From contig ONZQ02000001.1 in the NCBI GenBank assembly GCA_900312665.1, forward strand, positions 498,954 to 562,953: a stretch of 64,000 nt of DNA, written 5' to 3'. The notes beneath the pieces were generated by a model, which saw nothing but the letters and a program-made list of their open reading frames with translations, had not been told where the DNA came from and ran no database searches. This document shows, piece after piece, positions 22,496-33,675 of this stretch. The translations under genes were made by a program, and so were the position numbers. Positions within the stretch are counted from its first letter, which is position 1, and the number at the start of each line of letters is the position of its first letter. This stretch comes from Cephalotrichum gorgonifer (lineage: Eukaryota; Ascomycota; Sordariomycetes; Microascales; Microascaceae).

Positions 22496-23830
22496 CTAAG
22501 CCTTAAACGGCGTCTCGAAGGGCCTCTCCGCTTGAGGCGTGATCCTAGCCAGATGCCTCCTCTCACCAGTCTTCCAGTCCACCAGCGCTGAGTGCTGCGT
22601 CACGCGGTTATCCCACGCCACGACTGTGCCCTTCTCCCACTTCACGCGCACCTGGAAGTCCGCACCGTAGGCGATGTGCTCGTACAGGAACTTCAGGAGG
22701 GCGTCGGACTCCTCCTTCTTATAGCCCACGATGCTGCGAGTGACTAAATCCCATCAAGCCGTTAGCATCCTTGGACCACCTTGAGAAAACTAGAATCGGG
22801 AAAACGAAAACAAGAAATGAAAAAGAAAAGGGGGGGGAGGGATTCTCTTACACTGTGGGTTGATATAAAGGGCCTTCTCGCCTGTGACGGGATGTGTCCT
22901 AACAATGGGGTGCGCATTTATCACCGGCTCCCTCCTCGAGATGCCGCCCCTGTTCTTCGAGGCGTTCGCCTGCTCCACAGCCGAGTGCGTCGCCTTCAGC
23001 CCATGTAGCCTCTCCTTGAAACCGTCACTCAACCTCTCGTACGCTTCCGCGGCGTTCGCAAAGAGCGTGTCTCCGCCGGTGCTAGGTAGGTCCAGCGCAG
23101 ACAGGAACGTTGTCCCGGGCGGCTGCGCCTCGTAACTAACATCCGAGTGCCACGACACGGAGTTTGTCCTGCCGGTGAAGAACTCGTCGATGGTCCTGTC
23201 GCCCGCAGACCTGTGCACGATTTGTATCTCCGGGTATCCCTCTGGCACTCCCGATGTGGGATGGATGTGGTGGCGGCCGAAAGTGGAGCCAAACTCTAGG
23301 GCCTCGGGGATAGACTGGTCGACGAAGTCCTGGTCGCGGAAGGCGACAACCTTGCGCTTGGCTACAAGAAGCGCGAGCTCGGCCCTACCTGCCGCTGAGA
23401 GCTTGCTCAGCTGGATGCCGCGGACCTCGGATCCAATGCTGGCTGTGAGGTGGGTGATGGTAACTCCCTCGCCAAGGAGCTCCGGGTAGGATGGGTCCGC
23501 CTCGTGGGCGACATCATGGTGCTCGAAGGGCGTGAGAGACGGGTAGGTCTTCTCGCGATCCCAAGTTGGGAGGTAGTGGGGGTACTGTTTGACAGGACGT
23601 TAGCTATCTTATGTGGAGAGGGGGAAACTGCCCGGTTGGGGTAGGGGCGCTCAGGAGCCGATGACGCGGGTACATACCGTTGCCGGGGCATGATCAACAT
23701 TCCCATTCCTCTCCACCTCCTCGTTAAATTTGGGGGCGAGTTGTTTGTAGTTTCCCTCGTCGGCGAGGGCCTTGAGGCCCACAGCGACCGGTGGCGCCTC
23801 AGTAATAGTCTCGACAGCGGACGGAGCCAT
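22496..23830 (-). CDS. TauD/TfdA-family Fe(II)/2-oxoglutarate dioxygenase
   Basis: Three exons: 23678-23830, 22852-23584 and 22496-22743. Donors are GTATGT and GTAAGA, acceptors AACAG and TTTAG, all phases fit, and the product is 377 aa. The iron-binding facial triad is visible: H197 and D199 in SVSWHSDVSYE and H346 in NRVTQHSALVDW. A 2-oxoglutarate-binding arginine follows in RRHLARITPQ (R362 is the likely one). Length and motif spacing match fungal sulfonate/alpha-ketoglutarate dioxygenases such as yeast Jlp1, which release sulfite from taurine-like sulfonates; a 2,4-D- or sulfate-ester-type substrate is also possible. There is no signal peptide, so it is cytosolic. It shares orientation with the Soa1-like transporter downstream, about 1.3 kb apart, which suggests joint use in sulfur scavenging. 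Confidence 0.9.
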
Positions 23831-25331
23831 GACGATACGTTACGGTCTCGGTTTCGGGTGACGTATATATGTGCAGCACAGATGATATTAGTGCAGGTGC
23901 AACGCAGGCGGAGTATATCTGATTTATTGTGCCAAATAAGCTTCTGTGCAAGGTGCATTTGCAGAATCTGGGGACGTTACTGGCTATATATACATTCATA
24001 GGGTATTTGCGCCTCCGATTTCGCGCTCGATATCAAACAATGAAGCCGGAATTCAAGCTTCACGGCACCACATCCGTTGCCAAGCACAAGATTGCGTGCG
24101 CTATTCTCCAAAGCACGTAAACGGGCTAGTCGTCCAGTTTGTCAACATCTGTAGACTGCCCCCTCCTCTAATAAATCTTGTGCTGCCATCTGCCAGTGTC
24201 ATAACTCAAGAAACCAGGAGATAAGATCTTCCCATTCGAGAGTTGAGTGTGGGGAAATGGGGAATGTTAAATCTCCCACCCAGATCACGCAATCCGACCC
24301 AATCAAGCAAAACAGTGAGTACGAAACACTGCGCCACGGCATGTCGACAATGATTATAAATGCAATCGAGAAAGGGTATGACGACAGAAGAGATGATTAT
24401 GTGAAATTCGACGATAGAGTGCAGGTAATACCTGCTCGTGGTCTGTCGTATGTCACGCCCCGCACTTATATCCAGGGGAAGGACAAACACGGCTCTTGAG
24501 TCGGCGATCTCTGGCACACAGTTACTATATTTTCATATTTTCAGGGTAGATGATCATATGGTGTACACCAAAGCTCGGGAATAGTAATCAGGAACTCTTT
24601 CCATTCTTGGACTGGAACCGAGCCTTGAAATTTTCCCGATTGCCGATGGATGTGTTTGCCGACCCGCCTATCAGGTGCACACCTCCGTTTTCGTTTAACC
24701 ACTGGAAACTAGCAACTGACATCTCGAGATAATTTGTAATGAATATTTGAAAATACAAACAATAGTAGGCCGACGTGCATGGGGGAAGCGTTATTGATAT
24801 GATATCATATCACTCACCCCACAGGCTGCGCCTCGTTTCGTGGGGAACAGAACGACCCGGACAGCTGGAGTTGATCACAGGGTTTGCCATCTCACACCTC
24901 TCCGACATTCCTCCTGAGTTGACTGCGATATCGGCTGTACTTCCTTGGCTTATTACAACATCCCATGGCATATGAGCCAGATCGGACGAGGTGCTTCGGA
25001 GCAGATGTACACCAATCTGCAACCCCTCTCTAGACCTAGGTTGACCATCTGCCACTGGGTCTAGGATGTAACTTGTCTAGTAACAATCTTAGTCTTTGAC
25101 TTATGATAACCTCCCAAGTACTACGTCCAATGATAATCTGTTGTCCACTGAGACAGCGTTCACGTATTCTCTAGGGACGGTCCGTTTGGATGTACTTCCT
25201 GTTGAGATCATTACGAGAGCGGAGTCTTTGGGCCAGTTCCTGTGCTGACCTGTTGGCCATTCTACACCATAATGCCAAGTAACCCAAGCTATAGTTCCCA
25301 CGTGCATAATCAAACCCAACCCCTATAGTGC
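23831..25331. other. Intergenic, 1.5 kb, no gene seen
   Basis: Holds the promoter of the TauD-type gene and the 3' flank of the small secreted protein gene. Frames of up to 103 codons exist but show no domain, signal peptide or conserved pattern. No RNA gene is apparent. Confidence 0.5.
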
Positions 25332-25824
25332 CTAATACCCACACGGCCCTGCGAAAAGATCTCCACCCACAACCGGCGCCCCAAAGTTATAGTCTTCAAT
25401 ACCAAGCGGGCACTTATCGCTCGTAGCCGCGCCAGGTAGGACCAGGCGCTTGGTCATGATCTGGCAGATACCGGCCGATGCCACCCATCTTCCGGAGACA
25501 CAGTTCTGTTGTGCGAAGCACGCAAGGCAGCACTCCAGGTCCGTCGCAGTCGGGAATGATTCCACGGAGTTTCCTAGGCCGTTGCCCCCGGCTGAGTATC
25601 TGACTGAGCAGGGGTTTGTAGTCGTCGTTGGGGCGGCGGTCTGAGTGATTGAATATGTAGCATTAGTGTTTGTTGGCTTGTGCATACGTGATTAATGCTC
25701 ACAGGGCACGGTGAGGGTGTATTGAACATGAACATACGGAGGTTAGGGTTGACGCATCCGTCGCCCATGCTGTGGCCACTCCTGTGACCACCAAGAACGA
25801 CCTTAGAATGACCGGTGTCCGCAT
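25332..25824 (-). CDS. Small secreted cysteine-rich protein (131 aa)
   Basis: Two exons: 25738-25824 and 25332-25640. Intron 25641-25737 starts GTATGT, ends CTCAG, and is phase 0. The start MRTPVILRSFLVVTG with A-x-A residues up to about position 21 is a clear signal peptide. A short Thr-rich linker (TAAPTTTTNP) follows, then a domain with eight cysteines that includes the cluster ECCLACFAQQNC and SAGICQ. The spacing resembles PAN/apple-like modules, but the match is loose. There is no C-terminal GPI signal. It could be an extracellular lectin-like protein or a host-interaction effector; no function can be assigned. Without the intron the frame is broken, which supports the splice model. Confidence 0.65.
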
Positions 25825-26714
25825 TTTGGAGAGTTTGTTCCTGAGTAGTTCCCTTTGACGAAAAGAAAAAAAGGGGTCGAAAGCTGATGAAAAGCTATAT
25901 GTTGCTATTTCGTACATGGGCTTAGACAGCTTATTATGCGACTTCGTTTCTGTCGGTTAGGGCTGAATGTGGGTCCAGGGAAACATCAGAGAAGCCCGGA
26001 TGGCGGCGTCTAAGGCAAACAAGTAATCACAAATTCAATATATTGATCGGTGCCAGTAAGGGACATGGTTCCCGAGGTGGTATCGCTTCAGATAAAATGC
26101 GGCTGTACGCGGGAAGATCGCAGCAAATATTGCACTAGACGACGCCATCCGGGCATCATATCCAATAGAAGGAGCATGCGGCAGCTGGTTATAACGCGTT
26201 GAATGCTGGATTGTGGGGCATTATTGAAGGCACGCATTCTTCCTTGCTAGGGCATGCAAGAGCCGGCATAACAGTGCAGTCAACCTGTTCAGCTTCTATT
26301 TACAATACCATCTGCAGGCCTTATAACGCGCTGGAAGAAACGCCAGTATCCAATATTTGGGCATAAATGCGTCCTGACCCCTGGGCCATGCAGCAAATAC
26401 GCAACGCAGACACCGCCACACGCTTTACACACTCACAGCTTGAGGATGCAAAAGGGACCGGTAGCGATATGATCGTTCCTGGATGATATAAAGGGGAACG
26501 GACAGCCGTAGTTTCATGCAACGGTCAGCACTATATTAGGGTAGTGCAATACCTAGCTTGAGGTTTCGCGGCGTATAAGTCGACCCGCATAGCGGGCAGC
26601 CCTTTCGGTCAAAGACACCATGCACAAAAAGCCTCACCTCCCCGCATGCTACAGATTCCCAGATCAGATACCAGCAACGACTTATGTTTCGAAATTATAT
26701 GCGGTCAGTTGTGC
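25825..26714. other. Intergenic, no gene seen
   Basis: About 890 bp between two minus-strand small secreted protein genes. It is the presumed promoter of the upstream-facing 131-aa gene and the 3' flank of the 61-aa gene. No coding pattern is recognised. Confidence 0.5.
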
Positions 26715-26900
26715 TCAAATATAGGCGCAGCCGCCATTCTCACCGCAGCTAGAGCACATCCTATAAACCTTGACGCAAGGAGCGCAGGTGTAGTATTGGC
26801 GTTTGTCGACGACGTTTTCGAGGCTGCCATCGGCCTTGGGAGTGGGGACCGCGTATGCAAGGGCGGCTAGGGCAGTGAGTATAGCAAATATAGGCCTCAT
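26715..26900 (-). CDS. Small secreted peptide with Kex2-type site (61 aa)
   Basis: Single short exon from an ATG at 26900. Residues 1-17 (MRPIFAILTALAALAYA) form a textbook signal peptide. A short propeptide follows, with a KR dipeptide at 33-34 that would suit Kex2 cleavage. The mature remainder has five cysteines: C-x2-C, C-x2-C and one near the C-terminus. Size and layout fit fungal small secreted proteins or effectors. The odd cysteine number would leave one free or allow dimerisation. I recognise no family. More exons are possible but not required. Confidence 0.5.
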   Translation of the reverse strand: MRPIFAILTALAALAYAVPTPKADGSLENVVDKRQYYTCAPCVKVYRMCSSCGENGGCAYI

Positions 26901-28615
26901 GATGAAGTATGTATAGAAAGAGATGGTCCTGGAGAGTTGACAGTTTAGTATATTGAATGCCTGTTGATCTTGCTAGGTTCTGAATGTCCGAAACCACCAG
27001 ACATGGAGAGGAACCTCGCCACTATTATACCCGAGAGACCTCTCACTCGTTGCTACAAGAGGCAGTGGATCAACACGCCTGCTCCAATGCATTTGGAGCT
27101 CAATGTTTGTGTCTAGCGAAGTGGACTGTAGTGCGGGGGGGGGGGCAGAGTTGCATTTCGGGATCCTGAGCCATGAACCGAAATCCAGCCTGTGACGATA
27201 GGTTGCCATCGATGTGAATTACTGACGGTCATTACGGCTCGCTCGCTCCCCTACTGTGACCGGAGACGAGGGATCGAACTCTGTATGCCTGGAGCGGATA
27301 TTGAACTTGCGACCGTAGCATAGCTCTATCGTGTCGTTAGTTATAGTCTGCCTCTGTACATATCGGTCAGGTAATTACCTGTCTCCCTGTGTCCGCAGCT
27401 GTCAAGTTGTTACAGTAGCGGGAGCCGTCGCTGCCCTTAACCTTCCATGCGCCATGCTGCGGAATACCCACAAGTCATGACAGGCCAGATCAATAAACAA
27501 CCATCACCCCTCGTCGACATACACATAGCTGCAAACGCTTGAAGAATCAAGCCGTCTCCGAGTCAAAGGATTCCTAGCATTCAGCCTGACGGCGAATAAG
27601 ATTCTGGCAGATGTTGAAAGAATAGCTTTCCCACGGAGATGGAGGGTCCGTTTTGCGGAGCTTCCCGATATGGGCAATGTTCGCCGGAAAATCCCATGTT
27701 GCCCTGAAACCCCCAAATATCTAACGGCCGTAAGATACGATGCAAGATTCGCAAGTGAGCAGCAGCCAAAGGCGTGGGTTCGGAGAGGTCGCTTCTGTAG
27801 ATAATTTCTCAACTGGCTGCTGGCCTTCTTATTGGTCATATGCGATGCGGGTTCGGCTCCGCGGAAGAATAGCCGTACAAGGGAGCGGAAGATCCCCCCG
27901 CAACTACTGCTGCCTGACTTGAGGTACAGCCTGCCAGCCAGATCGAGGCCATGCTCGCCACCTACACCTCTCACTGGGTGTTAGACTCCTTTCTTTCGCC
28001 TCAACCGCGAACAAGAGCCCTCCCTGACCTTAATCCCTTGGCCGGGTAAGACCAGGCTCTTTCTAGCTCCACAAGGGTGCGACGGTAGGTTTTGGTAGCT
28101 TAGTACTTAGGCTTGGCTACCTCTTGTACGTTTTCCAGGTCGGCCAATTGGAAATGTGGATCCTGCAACTAACAGGATGGAGGCTGAAAATACAGGCCGC
28201 TAGGACAGAGGTCCAGGCTGAGAGTGAAGTGTATATCGAACAAGGACTATAGTAGTGTTCGTTCTAACTCTTCCTGTCCCTCCTCAATCTGCTTGGAGAG
28301 CCAGCCGCCCCACTAATAATAGGAGCTGGCCATTTTCTCTTCCCCAGACACAGGTCGCATATTACCCCACAATACCCCGCACAACCTGAGAATCAAGGCC
28401 CAATGAAAACAGTCTTGGCGAGCATGTCGTATAAATTGAAGTACCGAGTACCTCACCCGGCACGGTGATCTTTCTAATATCTCCGACCCACCTCAGGTTC
28501 GAAGGACGATCCCGACGGTCCCGATCGATAGCGACTGGTAGAAGCCAAGGTCCACCTGGGGTGTCTTCCGATAGTCAATATTATCTCTAGTACTTGGCTG
28601 TTGTCGGTGGTGGAA
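26901..28615. other. Intergenic, 1.7 kb
   Basis: Includes a G10 run near 27136 and a minus-strand stretch near 27270 with a tRNA B-box-like string (GTTCGATCC) but no clear cloverleaf. The right half should be the promoter of the Zn2Cys6 regulator. A 156-codon minus-strand frame at 27504-27974 shows no domain and is not called. Confidence 0.5.
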
Positions 28616-30932
28616 ATGGAAACAGAGCTTGCGGACGCGGCTACACCGCCACACAAGTCGCGCAAGAGACGAATCCCGGTAAACGAACGACATCTATCGT
28701 CTCGATCTCTTTTTACTCAGGGGCTAACCGCGTCTCACAGAAAGCATGTGGATCTTGTCGACAATCCAAGGTTTGTGCGCTCGGAACTGAAGTCCTGTGT
28801 CATCTGCTGACGGGACGACCTAGGTCCGATGTGACGGCCAGCGACCATGTTCACGGTATTGCGTCCTGGCCGGCCCCTACCCTGATATATTTGGTACAAC
28901 ACTGTAGCTCTAACATATTTCAAGATGCCGAAGCCTCAAAAGAGTTTGCAAGTTTACTGAACCTCCTAAGGATGAGCAAGAAAGGTGTGTTGGGGCTCGA
29001 TACACCCCCAATACCCTGCCAACATGAGAGACGCCATTAACAGCAAACAAACCCAGGAAAATTGAGTCGCTCGAAGCAGAGGTTGAATTACTGAGGGAGC
29101 AACTCAAAGCATATTCAAATAGTTCCGCTACACCGCAGGGAAGAGCGGACTTGTTAGATCCAGCGTCGAGTGGCATGCTACCAACGTCCACGCTACCAGC
29201 GGATAATCCTGCCACACCGTCGCTTGCCGTGCATCAATCCAACCCATTGCTAACTCACCCCAATGGCACTGGCCCTATATCACCAACTAGCTATAGGCGG
29301 CCCGGGTCTCGCCCTACCGGAACCTCTACCAACACTAACACTCCACAGCCCCCAGGTTCTGCGACGAACATATTCAAGCGGACGTGGTCCCACTTGAAAG
29401 TACAACCGGTTGACCCCCCGGATTTCGTCTCCATGGGGTTGTTTTCAGAAGTGGAAGCCGAGTCATATTTTAATACCTTCTTCCAAGGCTGCAACCAGTA
29501 CGTGCCGGTTTTCGACCCACGCTGTGACTCCTTACATGGAATCCGCAGCCGGAGCAGCCTCCTCTTCAGTACAATCTGTGCGGTGGGCTGCCGTGTTCTA
29601 AATGGGACCGACTCTCATGAATGGCACCTTCTCAACTTTCACATTAAGCGGGCACTAAACTCCGTCATCGGTACCCCCGAAAGCGCGACCCTCGAGACGG
29701 TTCAAGCGCTACTAGTCCGAGCCTGCTACGTATCAGAAAGGTCTCTGTTCGTTACACTGGCCACGCGCCTGGCGGTCGACCTGGGTCTTCCCGAGGCCTA
29801 CGAACAACTGAGTACCCGCTTCGTGTCCAGGATAAGGGGAAGCGGTAGCGAGACTCGCATGGACGCCACAGCAGAAGACGACTCCTTGCTTCTAATGCGC
29901 AAGGCTCGGACGTGGCTACATCTGCTTGTTCTAGGCCACATGCTCCACGTTGACGCCAGCGACCTGCTCACATTCAAATTCCACGGCGACGTGCGGAGGT
30001 GCCGGGTCCTCCTCGATGGCCGCTTCTCAACGGACCTGGATCTCCATCTATTCTCCCAGGTAGAACTCAACGTCCTTCGCGCGAGCACCTACGCATCACT
30101 ATCCAACTCCCCAGGCCTCTCGGACGACGAGATAATGGACATTGTGCGGGATGCCAAGATTGACATCGACCTTTGGTTCAACGACTGGATGTCCATATTT
30201 GAGAGGTCCCAGTCCCAGAAGCGCCAACTCAGCGTAAACATACGAATCCAGCGGTGCTGGGCCGACACCATGGTTCTCTGCCGGGCCGTTCGCGTCTCAG
30301 GCGTGGAGAACGTCGACGCCATGTCAGAAACCCAACGGAGCATTCTACTCATGGCCAAGGACGCCCTGACGGAGCACCTCAACATCGTCATCGAAGAACC
30401 GCGTGGATATCTGCACAACCTGCGTTTCGCCATGGACTTCGTCTGGGCCAAATGCGCCTTCTGCCTTCTCCTCCTCTTCAAGCTCTCTATGCTCTTGGAT
30501 GAAGATGACGAGCAGACGAGCCGTGACCTGATAGAACGTGGCAAGACACTCTTGGCTGAGCTTCGCAGCGCCGGGGGGACGGCTGACGGGGGCCGGAGCG
30601 GCACGAGCCGGCTATATATCCAGCTCCTCCAAACCGGAATCGAGAAGTACGGCCGCACCGTGCTGAATGAGAACGTCATGGGCCAAACAGACGTGCTTAT
30701 GACGGGTGCCAACACGCCCAGGCGAAGGACCGGTGTTGCCGTGGGCTCCGGCGGTCACAATGAGCTCGAGTCGTTTGTACCCGAGCAGTTCGTCTTCGAG
30801 TGGGACTTTCCAGGTCTCACCTTATTCTCTTCACGCACGACAGAGGCGGGCTGGCTAGACGACTTTTTGCGGAGCGCACTTGTTGGAGAAGACTTTTACG
30901 GGTTGGGATGGAACTCGGCTGATGATGTGTGA
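28616..30932 (+). CDS. Zn2Cys6 transcription factor with Fungal_trans domain
   Basis: Five exons: 28616-28678, 28741-28770, 28824-28855, 28925-28984 and 29057-30932. They give 686 aa. The splicing is proven by the zinc cluster it restores: C24-x2-C27-x6-C34-x5-C40-x2-C43-x6-C50, preceded by the basic run KSRKRR and followed by a coiled-coil linker (KIESLEAEVELLREQLK). The cluster is split over three small exons. The middle region (about residues 155-300) matches the fungal-specific regulatory domain, with QYVPVFDP and the TLETVQALLVRACYV stretch. It should be nuclear and bind CGG-type sites. It converges on the GH31 gene and sits beside the GH31/MFS pair, so it is a candidate regulator of them; this is inference. 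Confidence 0.88.
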
Positions 30933-31113
30933 TTTGCCGACTAGAAGTACTTTGTTAAATCATGTTTTGCTTAGCGTTCACAATGAAATGGTACATAGAC
31001 CTGCAGTTTTGTTCCTTCCTGAATGAGATCTATTCTGGCGTATATGTATACTATTAGCCTTCCCCCTCTTTCCCCTGGCCTTTTTCTTCCGCAGATGTCT
31101 CATGCTACAATGT

Positions 31114-33675
31114 CTACGATATCTCATAACGCGCTCTCCCTCGCTCGTCCCTTCCAATGTCTGTCACTTGGCCCACCTCCGCGCACACCTTCCTCGAGTC
31201 CCCAGCAGGAAGCACAACAACAAGAGTCTTCCACGGAGCCACAAACCCTGAAGACTCGTCCCTTTCAAGCTTGACCTTGACTTCCGTCTCCGTCACAGCA
31301 TATGAAACGGTGTACTCGGAAACCTGCGTCGTCTCAACTGGCGAGATACCGTCATCCTCGTACCACTTGTTCACGAACCATCGGTCCTGCGCGCCAGCGC
31401 TGGCCGCTGCCGGAGGAGGGAATATCTCGATGGCGCGGAAGTCATCCAGCGGCAGGTTGGCAACATTATCCTTCTCCCCTGGCGATAGGACCTGCACGTC
31501 ACGGCCGATAGGGATGGCCGAACCGACTTTTCCAAGCACAGGGATTCCAGCGCCGTGCCACTCTGCGTCTATGGTAACCCACTGTCCTGCGGACAGGTGC
31601 TGGTAGGGGGCGTTGAGATTCAGGAACCCGAGGTCGTCATCCGACGCCCGCGGTAGGTAGACCCGGGCCTTGCTGACGCCAGCCTCATACACGCCGCCCA
31701 CTAACAGCGCATCGCCAAGCCAGTACTGTGTCTCGCCATCGGTAATAATCTGTGTCCAGACCTCCGGGTCCGCCTCGTATCCCCACCCCGTCCATCTCTG
31801 AGGCGGCGTCGCGGAGCGGTGACTCTCATGCATGAGCGAGTATAGGTAGGGAATCATGGCGTAGCGGCGCTTTATGGCACTCCGAACAAGGGGCGTGATG
31901 GACGGGTACATCCACGGCTCAATGACGTCCCCGACACTATTATCGGTCCCTGTCTTGAAGCAGTTGATCGCGAAGCGCGGCGAGTGTATTCCTAGTTGGA
32001 CCCAACGCAGCAGCAACTCAGGCGACGGCTGCGGGCCTTCGAACCCGCCAATGTCGTGGCCGTAGCACTGCATCAGACACATCCCCGCGTTGAGAGACAG
32101 CGCGTTGGCGCCCCTCATGCCGTCCCAGCTGGTTGTGTTGTCGCCGCTCCACGTACTGGCGGCGTAGCGCATTGTTCCCGCCGTTGCGGAGCGGGTGAGG
32201 ACAAATGGCCGGCGGTCGGGGTGGGCGTCTACCATGGCGTCGTGCGATGCCTTGCCGTGTAGTTCCGTATTAAGGAAGCGGCCCCAGAGACCAATCTGAG
32301 GGCGCTCTCGGGCACCTTCCGGGACCTCGAGCGAGGGCTCATCTAGCGCACATACCCATTCGTCGTCTGTCACGGTGTACTCATTGTTATCGTTCCACAT
32401 GCAGTCGATGCCGTCCTCGCACAGGCGGCGGACGCCGTCATACCACCACTTGAAGCCGGCGGCCGAGGTGAAGTCGATATGGCCACCCTCGCCGCTCTCG
32501 CCACCACCGGCGCTCCACAGACGTGTAACTGCCGACTCACCCGTGTGCGGATCGGTAAATAGAGCGCCCGCCTCCTTAAGCTTCTGATACTCCGGGTGGT
32601 TGGCGAGGACATAGGGCTTGATGTTGGCGATAAGGCGGATGCCGAGCCGGTGGTACTCATCAGTGAAGGCCTTGGGATCCGGGAAACGGTGGCGGTTCCA
32701 GGTGAAGACATTGCGCGTCTTAGGGGGTTGCTCAGCTACGGTATAGCCCGAGGACATCTGATGAGCAGAGCACGGGATGTCGTGCTCCTTGAGCTTACGG
32801 GCGACTTCGAGCAGAGCCTCGTTTGCGGGTGGGCTGTCGAGCATGGAATACTTCATGCCGCCAGAGATGTAGCCGAAGGCCCAGCGGGGAACGAGCAGCG
32901 GGTATCCGGCGATGTCAGCGTACGTCCTGACGATGTCGCGTAGGGTGCGGCCGACGATGATGTACTCTTCGAGTCCACCGTAATCTTGTCGGTAGACATT
33001 GTAGCGCCCCCACATGCCGTCCATCTCGGACCCGACGGAGTAGCTTCCGCGGCTGTGGGTCGTGGAGAAGACTGCGACGCAGCCGCGAGGCGTGGCGTTG
33101 ATGAGGAGGGGGATGTTCTTATAAAGGGGATCGGTTCGGTAGACGTCGTAGCCGAAGCTGTCGGTGGCGGACAGCTCAAAGCGTCGACCGGCGAGGTTCA
33201 TTGGCGCCGCCTTCTCGCCTAGGCCGACGTAGAGAGTACCGCGGTGGTAGCGTGTGTAGTGCGAGACGCCGTCACCATCGACGACGTAAGATCGGTTGGG
33301 GATGTCCTCGTGCAGGGGCTCGTCGCTACCGAAGCCATGAATGGAGATGGAGACGACGGGTGTAGAGGAGCTCTCCCAGTCGACCTTGGCCTCTATATCA
33401 CCAATCGTGATCTGCTTGATCGAGCCGGACGAGGCGACAGCTATCTCGGCACCTGCCAAGTCCTTTTTAGGGATAGGAACGCTGGGGTGAGGGGGCAGCG
33501 GATGCCTATCCGATGTGAAGCGCGTCCTGAAGACATTGGGACGGACCGTTTCAAAGGCGAACTGGAAGGGGAGGTCGGGATGAGCACTAGTGAGGGTCAC
33601 AGCGGGGACATCGCCACCATCCTGGGTCGGGGTGACAGCCCATAAGGAGGGAACACGTTCGCGCTGGGGTGCCAT
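31114..33675 (-). CDS. GH31 family alpha-glycosidase, intracellular type
   Basis: Single-exon protein of 853 aa, the usual size for GH31. The N-terminal beta-sandwich contains YVGLGEK and the stretch FELSATDSFGYDVYRTDP; the catalytic barrel follows. The nucleophile is D429 in DCMWNDNNEY and the acid/base is D512 in TWSGDNTTSW. Other family signatures are PRWAFGYISGG, YGHDIGGF and HSPRFAINCFK. There is no signal peptide, so the enzyme is probably cytosolic and would act on imported oligosaccharides or glycosides, as alpha-glucosidase or alpha-xylosidase. The divergent neighbour is an MFS carrier and the two share an 801-bp promoter, which suggests coupled uptake and hydrolysis. Confidence 0.92.
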   Translation of the reverse strand: MAPQRERVPSLWAVTPTQDGGDVPAVTLTSAHPDLPFQFAFETVRPNVFRTRFTSDRHPLPPHPSVPIPKKDLAGAEIAVASSGSIKQITIGDIEAKVDWESSSTPVVSISIHGFGSDEPLHEDIPNRSYVVDGDGVSHYTRYHRGTLYVGLGEKAAPMNLAGRRFELSATDSFGYDVYRTDPLYKNIPLLINATPRGCVAVFSTTHSRGSYSVGSEMDGMWGRYNVYRQDYGGLEEYIIVGRTLRDIVRTYADIAGYPLLVPRWAFGYISGGMKYSMLDSPPANEALLEVARKLKEHDIPCSAHQMSSGYTVAEQPPKTRNVFTWNRHRFPDPKAFTDEYHRLGIRLIANIKPYVLANHPEYQKLKEAGALFTDPHTGESAVTRLWSAGGGESGEGGHIDFTSAAGFKWWYDGVRRLCEDGIDCMWNDNNEYTVTDDEWVCALDEPSLEVPEGARERPQIGLWGRFLNTELHGKASHDAMVDAHPDRRPFVLTRSATAGTMRYAASTWSGDNTTSWDGMRGANALSLNAGMCLMQCYGHDIGGFEGPQPSPELLLRWVQLGIHSPRFAINCFKTGTDNSVGDVIEPWMYPSITPLVRSAIKRRYAMIPYLYSLMHESHRSATPPQRWTGWGYEADPEVWTQIITDGETQYWLGDALLVGGVYEAGVSKARVYLPRASDDDLGFLNLNAPYQHLSAGQWVTIDAEWHGAGIPVLGKVGSAIPIGRDVQVLSPGEKDNVANLPLDDFRAIEIFPPPAAASAGAQDRWFVNKWYEDDGISPVETTQVSEYTVSYAVTETEVKVKLERDESSGFVAPWKTLVVVLPAGDSRKVCAEVGQVTDIGRDERGRARYEIS

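Noticed and set aside
27504..27974. 156-codon minus-strand frame as a gene
   Set aside because: No domain, signal peptide or membrane pattern; composition looks like shadow coding in GC-rich DNA.
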